DNA from: Actinomadura flavalba DSM 45200
GTDB taxonomy: Bacteria; Actinomycetota; Actinomycetes; Streptosporangiales; Streptosporangiaceae
Direction of reading: 5' to 3'
Assembly (NCBI RefSeq): GCF_000374305.1
Contig: NZ_KB894093.1
Location: forward strand, 1,984,001 to 2,048,000
Length of the DNA stretch: 64,000 nucleotides
Within the stretch, counting starts at the first letter, position 1. Every line of letters starts with the position of its first letter. A program made the position numbers and the translations under genes. This document shows, in pieces, positions 17,008 to 26,148 of this stretch. The notes under the pieces are model-generated. The model was given only the letters and a program-made list of their open reading frames with translations. It was not told where the DNA came from and did not search any database.

Positions 17008-17589
17008 TCAGTCGAGCGCGGCGGCGAACATCGCGGTCAGACGCCGGACGAGGTCGTCGTCGGAGGCCGTCGCCAGGTCCGCGACGTCCAGCAGCCGCCG
17101 CACGGGCCCGCCGCCCATGACGAGCGCCGCCGCGAGCATGGCGCGGGCGCGTGCGTCGGGCCCGTCGAGCCGCGCGGCCAGCGGCGCGACGAGGACCGCC
17201 TCCAGGTGGCCGCTGAGGAACGCCTGCGCCTCCGGGCTGCCGAGCGAGCGGTCGATGATCCGGGCCAGCGGGGCCGACGGCGGTCGCCGCGCGGCGCGGA
17301 CGAAGTGCTCCGCGAGCCGCCTCGGCAGCCCGTCCCGGTCGCCCTCGATGACGGCGGTGAGCAGGGACTCCCCGGCGACCACCTCGGCGAACAGCGCGGC
17401 CTTCGACCCGAAGTACCGGTGGACGAGCGCCACGTTCGCGTCGGCGGCTCCGGCGATCATCCGGACGGTGACGCCGTCGTAGCCGTGCCGCCCGAACAGG
17501 TCACGGGCGGCGTCGAGCAGCCGGCCGCGGGTGGCCTCGCGGTCGCGGCGCGGACGGACGGGCGGCACGGTGATCTGGTCGTCGAACAC
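17008..17589 (-). CDS. TetR family regulator
   Basis: The 193-residue protein has a TetR helix-turn-helix in its first 65 residues (ATRGRLLDAARDLFGRHGYD, then ANVALVHRYFGSKAALFAEV) and a C-terminal TetR_C-like domain. It is divergent from a DHA2 drug exporter across an almost perfect 20-bp palindrome, so it probably represses the exporter and is released by its substrate. I chose the GTG at 17589, which lies 7 bases after GATACT; a TTG at 17616 would add nine residues. Confidence 0.85.
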   Translation of the reverse strand: MFDDQITVPPVRPRRDREATRGRLLDAARDLFGRHGYDGVTVRMIAGAADANVALVHRYFGSKAALFAEVVAGESLLTAVIEGDRDGLPRRLAEHFVRAARRPPSAPLARIIDRSLGSPEAQAFLSGHLEAVLVAPLAARLDGPDARARAMLAAALVMGGGPVRRLLDVADLATASDDDLVRRLTAMFAAALD

Positions 17590-17630
17590 GTCCCCCAGTA
17601 TCCCTGCGCCTTGCAAGTAAACGCCCGACT

Positions 17631-17650
17631 ACTTAGCATATATGCGAAGT
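17631..17650. promoter_or_regulatory. TetR operator between regulator and DHA2 exporter
   Basis: A 20-bp inverted repeat, ACTTAGCATATATGCGAAGT, centred in the divergent intergenic region, with GCATATATGC perfect and only one mismatched pair over the whole length. It is the AT-richest spot nearby and lies 27 bases before the exporter start. Confidence 0.6.
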
Positions 17651-17676
17651 GCAGGTAACTTTTTGGGGGACGAAGC

Positions 17677-19266
17677 GTGGCACAGCAGACCGAGGACGAA
17701 CACGAACCCGAGATGCCGCAGTACACGCACCGCCAGATCCTGGAGATCCTCTCCGGCCTGATGATGGCGATGCTCACCGCGATGATCTCCACCTCGGTGG
17801 TCGGCACCGCGCTCCCCACGATCGTCGGTGATCTCGGGGGACAGGACCAGCTCGCCTGGGTCGCGAGCGCCGCCCTCCTGACGATGACGGCGTCCACCCC
17901 GCTCTGGGGAAAATTGTCCGACCTGTTCGGCCGCAAGCTCGTCTTCCAGAGTGCGCTGCTGCTGTTCGTCGTGGCGTCGATGGCCGCCGGGCTCTCCCAG
18001 GACATCGGCCAGCTCATCGCCGCCCGCGCCTTCCAGGGCCTCGGCGTCGGCGGCCTGTCCGCGCTCGCGCAGGTCATCCTCGGCGACATCGTCCCGCCCC
18101 GCGACCGAGGCCGTTACGCCGGGTTCATGGGCGCCGTCTTCGGCGTCTCCACCGTCACGGGCCCGCTGCTCGGCGGCTTCATCGTCGACACCGAAGCCCT
18201 CGGCTGGCGCTGGTGCTTCTACGTCTGCATCCCGCTCGCCGTCATCGCGTTCGCCGTCATCCAGCGGGTCCTCAAGCTGCCGAAGGTCAAGCGCGACACC
18301 CGCATCGACGTCGCGGGCGCCGTCACCATCACGGGCAGCGCGACCACGCTCATGCTCCTGCTGTCGCTCGGCGGCAAGGAGTTCGCCTGGAACTCGGTGT
18401 GGACGTACCTGCTCGCCGCCGCCACGGCGGGCCTGCTGGCCGGTGCCGTCGTCGCCGAGCGCCGCGCCCGGCAGCCGATCCTGCCGCCCCGCCTGTTCCG
18501 CAACCGGACGTTCGTGCTCACCGCGATCGCGTCGCTGAGCATCGGCATCGCGATGTTCGGCGCGATGATCTACCTGCCGCAGTACCTCCAGATCGTCAAG
18601 GGCATGAGCCCGACCGCGTCCGGCCTGATGACGCTGCCGCTGGTGCTGGCGATGTTCGTGACCTCGACGTTCTCCGGCCAGATCGTCACCCGCACCGGCC
18701 GCTGGAAGATCTTCCCGGTCATCGGCATGACCTGCGTCGCGGCGGGCCTGTTCCTGCTGTCACGGCTGCACACCGACTCGCCCATCGCGCTGATCGGCGT
18801 GGACGTCGCGGTGCTCGGCTTCGGCATGGGCCTGACGCTCCAGATCCTCATCCTCGCCGCGCAGAACGCGTCCGGCCGCGCCGACCTGGCCGCGACGACG
18901 GCCGGCGTCTCCTTCTTCCGCAACCTCGGCGGCGCCATGGGCGTCGCCGCGTTCGGCGCCATCCTCGCGAGCCGTCTGCGCGACGAGCTGAGCGCCGGGC
19001 TGCACGCCGCCGGGATCGCCGCCCCGCGCGCGGACGGCCCCGACCTCGGCGCCCCCGACGCCATCCACGCCCTGCCCGAACCCGTCCGGGGCATCGTCCT
19101 GGAGTCGTTCAACCGGGCGATGGAGACGGTGTTCCTCGTCGGCGTCCCGTGCGCGCTCGTCGGGCTCGCCGCGGTGCTGCTGCTCAAGGAACTGCCGCTG
19201 CGCGGCGGGCGCCCGGCGGCGGCGCCGGTCGAGGACGCGGCACCGGCCGACGTGACCGCGGGCTGA
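17677..19266 (+). CDS. DHA2-family MFS drug exporter
   Basis: A 529-residue, 14-TM proton antiporter of the EmrB/QacA type. The motif-A loop GKLSDLFGRKLV follows TM2 and motif C appears as GPLLGGFIVD. The N-terminus is acidic (QQTEDEHEPEMP). The GTG start has GGGGGA 7 bases upstream. It is controlled in all likelihood by the divergent TetR gene. Substrates of this group are cationic or lipophilic drugs and sometimes an endogenous metabolite; no biosynthetic genes adjoin it. Confidence 0.87.
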   Translation: MAQQTEDEHEPEMPQYTHRQILEILSGLMMAMLTAMISTSVVGTALPTIVGDLGGQDQLAWVASAALLTMTASTPLWGKLSDLFGRKLVFQSALLLFVVASMAAGLSQDIGQLIAARAFQGLGVGGLSALAQVILGDIVPPRDRGRYAGFMGAVFGVSTVTGPLLGGFIVDTEALGWRWCFYVCIPLAVIAFAVIQRVLKLPKVKRDTRIDVAGAVTITGSATTLMLLLSLGGKEFAWNSVWTYLLAAATAGLLAGAVVAERRARQPILPPRLFRNRTFVLTAIASLSIGIAMFGAMIYLPQYLQIVKGMSPTASGLMTLPLVLAMFVTSTFSGQIVTRTGRWKIFPVIGMTCVAAGLFLLSRLHTDSPIALIGVDVAVLGFGMGLTLQILILAAQNASGRADLAATTAGVSFFRNLGGAMGVAAFGAILASRLRDELSAGLHAAGIAAPRADGPDLGAPDAIHALPEPVRGIVLESFNRAMETVFLVGVPCALVGLAAVLLLKELPLRGGRPAAAPVEDAAPADVTAG

Positions 19267-19272
19267 CCGCCG

Positions 19273-20013
19273 TCAGGAACCGCGCAGCCGCGTGACGAGC
19301 CGGTCGGCCTCGGCGCGGTTCGGCGAACCGGTGATGACGACCTTGCCGTCGGTGATCGGCATGTCGACGCGGGGCGCCGTGACGAGCTGGTCACCCGTCA
19401 CGAACGCGACATCGCGCCCGACCGACGCGCGCGTCAGCGTCGCGAACGCCCGCCGGTCGGGGCCGCGCAGCGTCACCGCGACGTCGAAACCGCCCGCGTC
19501 GGCGCGCTGCACCCGCAGATCGGTCACGCTGCGGATCGTGATGCCCTGCGCGAGCTGGTAGCACACCGGCCCGGTCGCGACCTGCCCCGTCACGCCCTGA
19601 GTGCCCGCGGGGCACTGCCCGGGCGTCGTCTGCGTCACCGGGTAGACGTTCAGCGGAGTCCGCAGCGCGATCGCCTTGTCGCGCTTGGACGCCGCGAGCA
19701 TCGTGCCCGCCACCGCCACGGCCGCGATGAGCAGCCCCAGCAGCACGACCATGATCAGCAGCGCCGACCGGTGCTCGCCGGTCGCCTGCGTCCGCTCCTC
19801 GGCCTCGATGCGCTCCGCCCGCGCCGCCGCGCGGCTGCGCTTGAGCTCGGCGGCCTCGCGCTGCCGCGCCGCGAGCCGCGCCCGGCGGCGCTCCTCCGGA
19901 TCGGCCGGGGGCGACGCCTCCAGGACGGGCGCGGAACGTTCCGCGACGGCGGCGTCCGCCGCGTGCTCCTGCTGCCGGCCGCGCTTGCGGCCGCGGCGGG
20001 GAACGACCCGCAT
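19273..20013 (-). CDS. Membrane protein with a SecD P1-like domain
   Basis: The 246-residue protein starts with a highly basic, coiled segment rich in Arg and Ala (about 1-92), has one TM helix (about 94-115), then an exported domain of about 130 residues. That domain reads like the P1 head of SecD: LRTPLNVYPVTQ at its start, a CPAGTQGV loop with a paired downstream cysteine (PVCYQL), and repeated beta-strand patterns (ITIRSVTDLRVQRAD). Real SecD has six TM helices, so this is not a translocase; it may use the fold to bind unfolded exported polypeptides. The start is set by GGGAGGTGA upstream. It converges on the MFS gene with 6 bases between. Confidence 0.65.
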   Translation of the reverse strand: MRVVPRRGRKRGRQQEHAADAAVAERSAPVLEASPPADPEERRRARLAARQREAAELKRSRAAARAERIEAEERTQATGEHRSALLIMVVLLGLLIAAVAVAGTMLAASKRDKAIALRTPLNVYPVTQTTPGQCPAGTQGVTGQVATGPVCYQLAQGITIRSVTDLRVQRADAGGFDVAVTLRGPDRRAFATLTRASVGRDVAFVTGDQLVTAPRVDMPITDGKVVITGSPNRAEADRLVTRLRGS

Positions 20014-20114
20014 CGTCACCTCCCGGCTGATGATCGGCCAAGTCTTCCAGCCCGGCGGGTCGCAGCGCACCTCGGGGCCGGGCCCGCCCGTGCCGGCGCG
20101 GGCCCGGACCGGGG

Positions 20115-21170
20115 TCAGTCGATGCGCCAGGTGTCCCCGCTGCCGAGGAGGGCGCCCAGGTCACCGGGGCCGTCGCGGTCGACGGCGGCCTCGACCTGCT
20201 CGCGCATCAGCTCGTCATAGGACGGCCGGTCGACGTCGCGGAAGATGCCGATCGGCGTGTGCTCGAACGTGGGCGAGTCGAGCCGCGACAGCGCGAACGC
20301 CTGCGACGGGTCGGGGTCGCGCGCGTCGTGCACGGCGATCTGCGACGCGTCCACGGTCGCGGTGTCCACGACCTCGAACGCGCCGGTGGCGGTGCGCCGC
20401 AGGGCCTTCTGCCCCTCGGCGCCGAACACGATCGGCTGTCCGTGCTCCAGCCGCACCGTGACGTCGTCGCGGACGTCGGGGTCCTTCAGCGGGTCGAACG
20501 CGCCGTCGTTGAAGATGTTGCAGTTCTGGTAGATCTCGACGAGCGCCGTGCCCCGGTGCTGGGCGGCGGCCCGCAGCACCGACTGGAGGTGCTTGCGGTC
20601 GGAGTCGATGGTGCGGGCGACGAACGTCCCCTCGGCGCCGAGCGCGAGTGACACCGGGTTGAAGGGGGCGTCCAGTGACCCCATCGGCGTCGACTTGGTG
20701 ATCTTCCCGGCCTCGGACGTCGGCGAGTACTGGCCCTTGGTCAGCCCGTAGATCCGGTTGTTGAACAGCAGGATCTTGAGGTTGACGTTGCGGCGCAGCG
20801 CGTGGATCAGGTGGTTGCCGCCGATGGACAGCGCGTCGCCGTCCCCGGTGACGACCCACACCGACAGGTCGGGACGGGACGTTGCCAGCCCCGTCGCGAT
20901 GGCGGGGGCGCGCCCGTGGATCGAGTGGAACCCGTAGGTGTTCATGTAGTACGGGAACCGGGACGAGCAGCCGATGCCGGACACGAACGTGATGTTCTCC
21001 CGGCGCAGCCCCAGCTCGGGCAGGAAGGACTGCACCGCCGCCAGGATCGCGTAGTCACCGCAACCCGGGCACCAGCGGACCTCCTGGTCGGTCTTGAAAT
21101 CCTTCAGGGTCTGCTTCCCCTCGGCCTTGGGCACCAGGGTCAGCGGACTGTGGCCGTTGACGTCACTCAC
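20115..21170 (-). CDS. korB: 2-oxoacid:ferredoxin oxidoreductase, beta subunit
   Basis: The 351-residue subunit binds thiamine diphosphate and a [4Fe-4S] cluster. Visible landmarks are WCPGCGDYAIL (about 32-42) and GIGCSSRFPYYMNTYG, supplying cluster cysteines, and the TPP motif GDGDALSIGG followed by LLFNNRIYGLTKGQ. With KorA it oxidatively decarboxylates 2-oxoglutarate (or a similar 2-oxoacid) to the acyl-CoA and reduces ferredoxin. It starts with GTG, overlapping the korA stop by 8 bases, so the two are coupled. It lies near a short nuo operon that lacks an NADH module. Confidence 0.93.
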   Translation of the reverse strand: MSDVNGHSPLTLVPKAEGKQTLKDFKTDQEVRWCPGCGDYAILAAVQSFLPELGLRRENITFVSGIGCSSRFPYYMNTYGFHSIHGRAPAIATGLATSRPDLSVWVVTGDGDALSIGGNHLIHALRRNVNLKILLFNNRIYGLTKGQYSPTSEAGKITKSTPMGSLDAPFNPVSLALGAEGTFVARTIDSDRKHLQSVLRAAAQHRGTALVEIYQNCNIFNDGAFDPLKDPDVRDDVTVRLEHGQPIVFGAEGQKALRRTATGAFEVVDTATVDASQIAVHDARDPDPSQAFALSRLDSPTFEHTPIGIFRDVDRPSYDELMREQVEAAVDRDGPGDLGALLGSGDTWRID

Positions 21171-23004
21171 TGTCGATCACATCCTGGATGACACCCGCCA
21201 GCTCCTCGGCCTTGAACGGCAGGCCGCGCACGCGGTTGTAGCTGATCACGTCGATGAGGAACCGGCCGCGCAGCAGCAGTGCGAGCTGGCCCAGGTTGAT
21301 CTCCGGCACCACGACCTTGTCGTAGGAGCGCAGGACCTGTTCGAGGTTGGCGGGGAACGGGTTGAGATGCCGCAGATGCGCCTGCGCGATCGGCTGGCCC
21401 GACTTGCGGACGCGCCGCACCGCCGCCGAGATCGCGCCGAACGTGCCGCCCCAGCCGAGGACGAGCACCTTCGCCGCGCCGGACGGGTCGTCGACGTCGA
21501 GCGGCGCGATGTCGCCGGCGATGCCGTCGACCTTGGCCTGCCGGAGCCGCACCATCTTCTCGTGGTTCGCGGCGTCGTAGGAGATGTTGCCCGATCCGTC
21601 GGCCTTCTCCAGGCCGCCGATGCGGTGCTCCAGCCCCGGCGTGCCGGGCACCGCCCACGGACGCGCGAGCGTCTCGGCGTCGCGGGCGAACGGCTGGAAG
21701 TCCTCCTGGTGGGCGGGCGCGAACGCGGGCTCGATGACCGGAAGGTCCTCGACGGCGGGCAGCTTCCACGGCTCGGAGCCGTTGGCGAGATACCCGTCCG
21801 ACAGCAGGATGACCGGCGTGCGGTACTTCACGGCGATCCGGGCGGCGTCGAGCGCGGCGTCGAAGCAGTCCGACGGGGACCGCGGCGCGATCACCGGAAC
21901 CGGCGCCTCGCCGTTGCGGCCGTGCATCGCCTGGAGCAGGTCGGCCTGCTCGGTCTTGGTCGGCAGCCCGGTGGACGGACCCGCGCGCTGCACGTCGATC
22001 ACGACGAGCGGCAGCTCCGTCGCGACCGCCAGCCCGATCGTCTCGGCCTTCAGCGCCAGGCCCGGACCGGACGTCGTCGTCACGCCCAGCGAACCGCCGA
22101 ACGACGCGCCGAGCGCGGCGCCGACGGCCGCGATCTCGTCCTCGGCCTGGAACGTTCTCACACCGAACCGCTTGTGCTTGGACAGTTCGTGCAGGATGTC
22201 GGACGCGGGGGTGATCGGGTACGAGCCGAGGTACACCGGCAGCCCGCTCTGCGCGCCCGCCGCGACCAGCCCGTACGACAGCGCCACGTTCCCCGTGATG
22301 TTGCGGTACAGACCGGCCTCGTGCTCGGCCGGCTTGATCTCGAACTGGACCGAGAACGCCTCGGTCGTCTCGCCGTAGCTCCAGCCCGCCTGGAACGCGG
22401 CGATGTTCGCCTTCATGATCTCGGGCTTGCGGGCGAACTTGCGTTCCAGGAAGGCGAGCGTGCCCTCGGTGGGACGGTGGTACAGCCACGACAGCAGGCC
22501 GAGCGCGAACATGTTCTTGGCGCGTTCCGCGTCCTTCTTGCTGATGTCGTAGCCGGTCAGCGCGCCGACCGTCATCGACGTCAGCGGCAGCGCGTGCACC
22601 CGGAACTCGGCGAGGGAGTCGTCGTCGACGGGGCTGGCCGCGTAGCCGACCTTGGCCAGGTTGCGCTTGGTGAACTCGTCGGTGTTGACGATCAGGTCGG
22701 CCCCGCGCGGGAGGTCCCCGACGTTGGCCTTGAGGGCGGCCGGGTTCATCGCGACCAGCACGTTCGGCGCGTCGCCCGGCGTCAGGATGTCGTGGTCGGC
22801 GAAGTGGAGCTGGAAGCTGGACACGCCGGGCAGCGTTCCGGCGGGGGCGCGGATCTCGGCCGGGAAGTTCGGGAACGTCGACAAGTCGTTGCCGAACGCG
22901 GCCGTCTCCTGGGTGAAGCGATCGCCGGTCAACTGCATGCCGTCGCCGGAGTCGCCGGCGAAGCGGATGATGACGCGGTCGAGCTGCTGGACCTGTTTGG
23001 TCAC
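21163..23004 (-). CDS. korA: 2-oxoacid:ferredoxin oxidoreductase, alpha/gamma subunit
   Basis: The 613-residue protein fuses a gamma domain (about 1-190, opening VIIRFAGDSGDGMQLTGDRF) to the alpha pyrimidine-binding part, with YPITPASDILHEL near residue 250 and a conserved QAEDEIAAVGAALGAS segment. It partners KorB in making acyl-CoA and reduced ferredoxin. I chose the GTG at 23004 because GAGGAGG lies 9 bases upstream; the open frame continues 27 codons further without support. An iron-box-like core at 23070-23081 lies 66 bases upstream, suggesting iron-dependent control. Confidence 0.93.
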   Translation of the reverse strand: MTKQVQQLDRVIIRFAGDSGDGMQLTGDRFTQETAAFGNDLSTFPNFPAEIRAPAGTLPGVSSFQLHFADHDILTPGDAPNVLVAMNPAALKANVGDLPRGADLIVNTDEFTKRNLAKVGYAASPVDDDSLAEFRVHALPLTSMTVGALTGYDISKKDAERAKNMFALGLLSWLYHRPTEGTLAFLERKFARKPEIMKANIAAFQAGWSYGETTEAFSVQFEIKPAEHEAGLYRNITGNVALSYGLVAAGAQSGLPVYLGSYPITPASDILHELSKHKRFGVRTFQAEDEIAAVGAALGASFGGSLGVTTTSGPGLALKAETIGLAVATELPLVVIDVQRAGPSTGLPTKTEQADLLQAMHGRNGEAPVPVIAPRSPSDCFDAALDAARIAVKYRTPVILLSDGYLANGSEPWKLPAVEDLPVIEPAFAPAHQEDFQPFARDAETLARPWAVPGTPGLEHRIGGLEKADGSGNISYDAANHEKMVRLRQAKVDGIAGDIAPLDVDDPSGAAKVLVLGWGGTFGAISAAVRRVRKSGQPIAQAHLRHLNPFPANLEQVLRSYDKVVVPEINLGQLALLLRGRFLIDVISYNRVRGLPFKAEELAGVIQDVIDSE

Positions 23005-23069
23005 AGAGGAAGACCTCCTCGACGCGCAGCATCCGTCCCGGGGGAGGCGTCCCAGGATCGTGATGCTAC

Positions 23070-23081
23070 TTAGGCTTACCT
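23070..23081 (-). promoter_or_regulatory. Possible IdeR/DmdR iron box upstream of korA
   Basis: TTAGGCTTACCT matches the centre of the actinobacterial iron box (TTAGGTTAGGCTAACCTAA), 11 of 19 positions over the full site with the core almost intact. The outer half sites are poor. Confidence 0.35.
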
Positions 23082-23085
23082 TCAT

Positions 23086-23347
23086 GGTATGTCGGGTGAC
23101 GGGTACCGGACGCGGAGAACGCCGAGGTGGCCGTCCTGCCGGACGGGGCCGGAGCCCGCCGGGCGTGCGTGGGAACGCTCCGTGTCACTCCGGACAAAGC
23201 TGGCTGGCAAGCCTGCACAGGTCGACGTGCAGCCGCCGTACGAGGCGCCTGCGACGAGGGATGGAGCCGGGGCTCTCCGGGGGCGCGGAGTTCACACTTC
23301 CCGACTATAGATAAGCGGTGGCGTGCTCGAACGCACCGACCCCCCGG
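23086..23347. other. Intergenic region before korA, no gene seen
   Basis: Roughly 260 bases with no supported gene on either strand: the frames present lack a ribosome site and have no family resemblance. It contains the korA upstream region at its left end and a short AT-rich patch near 23300 (ACTATAGATAAG). Confidence 0.4.
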
Positions 23348-24634
23348 TCATGGCGGGGCCGTGCGCTCCCCGTCGAGCCCGGTGAGCAGCGCGCCGACGT
23401 CGCCGGGCGCGACGGCCTGGCCCACGACGCGGGCCGTCGCCGAGTACGGGTGACGCCCGGGGGTGTCCATCGCGCGGCGCATCCACGCGCGCCAGCCCGC
23501 GCTCGTCACCGTGCACCGCAGCACGAGCGAGCGGTTCTCCGGAACGTCCGCGGACGCGGCGCAGGCGCCGAGCGTCCGGCCGCCGGCGGTGACGGTCGCG
23601 CGGAGCGCGGCGCGGGCGCCGTCGGGGACGTTCCCGCCGGGGGCGGTCAGGCGGGCGGGGACGCTGATCGTGCAGCCGTTGACGTTCTCGGCGCAGCCGA
23701 TGAACGTCAGCTTGCCCGGGGAGAAGCGCAGCGCCGGGTCGACGGCGCCGCCGAGCGCCGCGACGCGTGTCCGAATCCGGCCGAGCACCGGTGCCGCGTC
23801 CGGCAGCGGAGCGGCGGTGAACAGCGGCTCGCCGTGCCCGGACGTCTGCACGCCGAGCAGGCCGTACGGGGCGTCCTTCGCCACCAGGACGTCGGCGCGG
23901 GGCGTCTTCACGCGGTGCGCGGCGGTGCCGCCGACCGCGTCGTCGAGGGCGCGGGCGTCGCCGTCGAGGGCCTTGGCGAGGGCCTTGGGGGCCAGGACGG
24001 CGGGGTCGACGCCGAGGAGGGCGGGGGTCGCGCGCGTCCAGCGGTTCGCGTAGTCGTCGGGGCGTTCGGCGCCCGTGCCGAGCGCGCGCCACAGCGGCGC
24101 GGCGGCGCGGAGGTAGGTGTCGCCGTCGATCGTGACGAGGTCGCCGCGGTAGGCGCCGGACGTGATCGTGCCGGTCGCGGACCCGGCGCGGGTGACGTCG
24201 AGGCGGAGCCGCACGTCGGCGTCGCCCTTGGGGAGCTTCCCGGCGTAACGGACGGCGGGGAGTTCGGCGAGGCCGCGGGCGGCGTCGGGTGTCCACGGGG
24301 CCGCCGCCGCGGCGGCCGTGGACGGCTCGGGCGGCGCGGACTCGGCGGCGTCGCCGGACGTCAGCCCGTACGCGGTGACGCCGAGGACGACGACGGCGCC
24401 CACCCCGGCGGCGATCCAGACCGCCTTGCGGCGGCCCTTCCCGGACCTGGCCGGAGGGCTGTACGGGGGGCCGCTCGTGACGGTGATCGCCGGGAAGCCG
24501 TCGACGCGGGTGGTCGCCTCTGGGCGGGCGCGGGCGTCGAAGGACGGCTCCGGACGGGGGGCGCCCGCGACGCGGATGTCGCCGGTGTGCGGGCCGTCGG
24601 TGTCGAGCCGGGGGCGGGGCGGCTCGGTGCTCAC
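23348..24634 (-). CDS. Membrane-anchored protein, paralogue of the next gene
   Basis: The 428-residue protein has a Pro/Arg-rich cytoplasmic segment (1-68), one TM helix (about 71-92), an Ala/Pro linker and an exported domain of about 320 residues resembling LppX/LprG-like or DUF-type lipid-binding lipoproteins (repeats of a short strand pattern such as GDLVTIDGDTYLRAAAPLWR). The last 55 residues align with those of the protein at 24761-25993 around TSAGWRAWMRRA. No enzyme motif is visible. GTG start. It follows its paralogue, separated by a terminator. Confidence 0.65.
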   Translation of the reverse strand: MSTEPPRPRLDTDGPHTGDIRVAGAPRPEPSFDARARPEATTRVDGFPAITVTSGPPYSPPARSGKGRRKAVWIAAGVGAVVVLGVTAYGLTSGDAAESAPPEPSTAAAAAAPWTPDAARGLAELPAVRYAGKLPKGDADVRLRLDVTRAGSATGTITSGAYRGDLVTIDGDTYLRAAAPLWRALGTGAERPDDYANRWTRATPALLGVDPAVLAPKALAKALDGDARALDDAVGGTAAHRVKTPRADVLVAKDAPYGLLGVQTSGHGEPLFTAAPLPDAAPVLGRIRTRVAALGGAVDPALRFSPGKLTFIGCAENVNGCTISVPARLTAPGGNVPDGARAALRATVTAGGRTLGACAASADVPENRSLVLRCTVTSAGWRAWMRRAMDTPGRHPYSATARVVGQAVAPGDVGALLTGLDGERTAPP

Positions 24635-24710
24635 CGGGTCGTCCGTGCGGGGTGCGGTGCCGTCTTCATCGCCTCGCCTCAGCCGATTTCGTTCATGGTG
24701 CGGACCCAGA

Positions 24711-24753
24711 ATGCCGGACGTTCCGGACTCGTGGAGCCCGGAACGTCCGGCAT
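24711..24753 (-). terminator. Terminator between the two paralogues
   Basis: A perfect 16-bp stem (ATGCCGGACGTTCCGG and its complement) around an 11-base loop, starting 8 bases beyond the stop of the upstream paralogue. Confidence 0.85.
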
Positions 24754-24760
24754 GAGGGTG

Positions 24761-25993
24761 TCACTCCTGGTCGAGGCCGCTCTGCATCGACTGGATGTCG
24801 GAGCTGCTCGCACCGGCGACCTTGTACTGCACGTGCTTGTAGAACGTCCCGCCCTTCTTGGCCCAGGACGTCCACGCCGCGCTGGTCACCTGGCAGCGCG
24901 CCCACACCGGGGTCGAACCCGACACGGTGATCTTCGTGGTGCAGTTGCCGAGGTCGCGGCCGGTCAGGCTGTCGGCCGTGATGTTGAACCGGATCTCGAT
25001 CGGCGTCGTGCCCTCCAGCCCGGACGGCGGCGCGACCTGCGCCTCGACGAGGCAGCCGGACGTGCCCGTGCAGCCGCCCCGCTTCCACTCCGAGATCCGC
25101 GGGCGGGACGAGACGTCGAAGGAGTTCTCCAGCTCGCCCATCCGGTTGCGGATGTCGTTGATCGCGCTGTCACCGGCCACCGAGACGTCCGCCGCGATGC
25201 GCGGGAACGAGCTCTCGTACCGGATCAGCTCCGGGTCGTTGGTGTCCGACAGGTACAGCACGGTCGAGCCCGTGGTGAAGCGGAGGGCCTTCGTGCCGCC
25301 CACCGTCGTCTTGACCGGCTCGCGCTTCAGCCTCGCGGCGGTGCGCAGCTTCTCCGTCAGCACGGACGGCGCCAGCGACTCCTTGAAGTCGATGCGCAGA
25401 TCCGAGGAGCCGAGGCGGCCCCACTGCTCGCCGTCCAGGAAGTACGGCTCACTGGTGCTGCTGACCTTGCCGCGCCAGTACGACGAGTTGGCCTTGAGGA
25501 ACGTCTTGCCGTCGGCGGACAGCAGCGTCACCTGCGAGCCGCTGTAGGTGACGGCGCCGCTCGCGCGGCCGCCCTTGGTGACCGTCAGGTCGCCGCGCAG
25601 GTCCGTGCCGCCGCTGGTCACCGTGCCCTTGTAGGTGATGCCCCGCGCGCCGCTGAGCTTGGCGGCGGCACCGTTGAGCTGCTCCTCCGGCGTCTTTCCG
25701 CCGGAGGCGATGATCACCACGACCACGGCCAGTGCGACGATCACCACGACCGTGCCGCCGATGATCGCGGCGATCAGCGCGCCGCTCGAACCCCGCCGCT
25801 GCGGCGGAGGCGGTCCCCCGCCCGGCGGCGGGAAGAACGGCGGGGGAGTGCCAGGGCCGTAACCCGGCCCCGGCGGCGGTCCGCCACCGGGCATTCCGGG
25901 ACCGCCCGGACCTCCGGGACCCGCCGGGGGAGGCGGGGGCCACGAAGAGCCGGCCGGGGGATCCCAGCCGGGGGGAGGCGGTGGGTTGCTCAT
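24761..25993 (-). CDS. Membrane-anchored protein with Pro/Gly-rich N-terminus
   Basis: The 410-residue protein begins with about 68 residues of almost pure Pro/Gly (SNPPPPPGWDPP...), has one TM helix (about 75-98), and an exported domain of about 300 residues. In that domain the strand pattern KTFLKANSSYWRGKV and a cysteine pair (GGCTGTSGCLVE) stand out, and a C-terminal segment TSAAWTSWAKKGG is shared with the neighbour. I chose the ATG at 25993, the first with a plausible ribosome site and a sensible N-terminus. It is divergent from the nuo operon. The function is unknown; a surface or lipid-handling role is only a guess. Confidence 0.7.
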   Translation of the reverse strand: MSNPPPPPGWDPPAGSSWPPPPPAGPGGPGGPGMPGGGPPPGPGYGPGTPPPFFPPPGGGPPPPQRRGSSGALIAAIIGGTVVVIVALAVVVVIIASGGKTPEEQLNGAAAKLSGARGITYKGTVTSGGTDLRGDLTVTKGGRASGAVTYSGSQVTLLSADGKTFLKANSSYWRGKVSSTSEPYFLDGEQWGRLGSSDLRIDFKESLAPSVLTEKLRTAARLKREPVKTTVGGTKALRFTTGSTVLYLSDTNDPELIRYESSFPRIAADVSVAGDSAINDIRNRMGELENSFDVSSRPRISEWKRGGCTGTSGCLVEAQVAPPSGLEGTTPIEIRFNITADSLTGRDLGNCTTKITVSGSTPVWARCQVTSAAWTSWAKKGGTFYKHVQYKVAGASSSDIQSMQSGLDQE

Positions 25994-26148
25994 CCGGTCA
26001 CGTCCTTCCAGGTCAAGAGACCCCAAAATGCAACTTCTAGTGTGCAGCAAAAGACGCTCGTTGCGGGCAGAAGGTTCGGACCGATGCGGCATCGCCACAA
26101 CTTCGAGGTCTCGGGGATACTTGTCCGACGCTCTAGGGAAGGTTAGAC

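Noticed and set aside
21094..23073. 659-codon plus frame
   Set aside because: Antisense shadow of korA.
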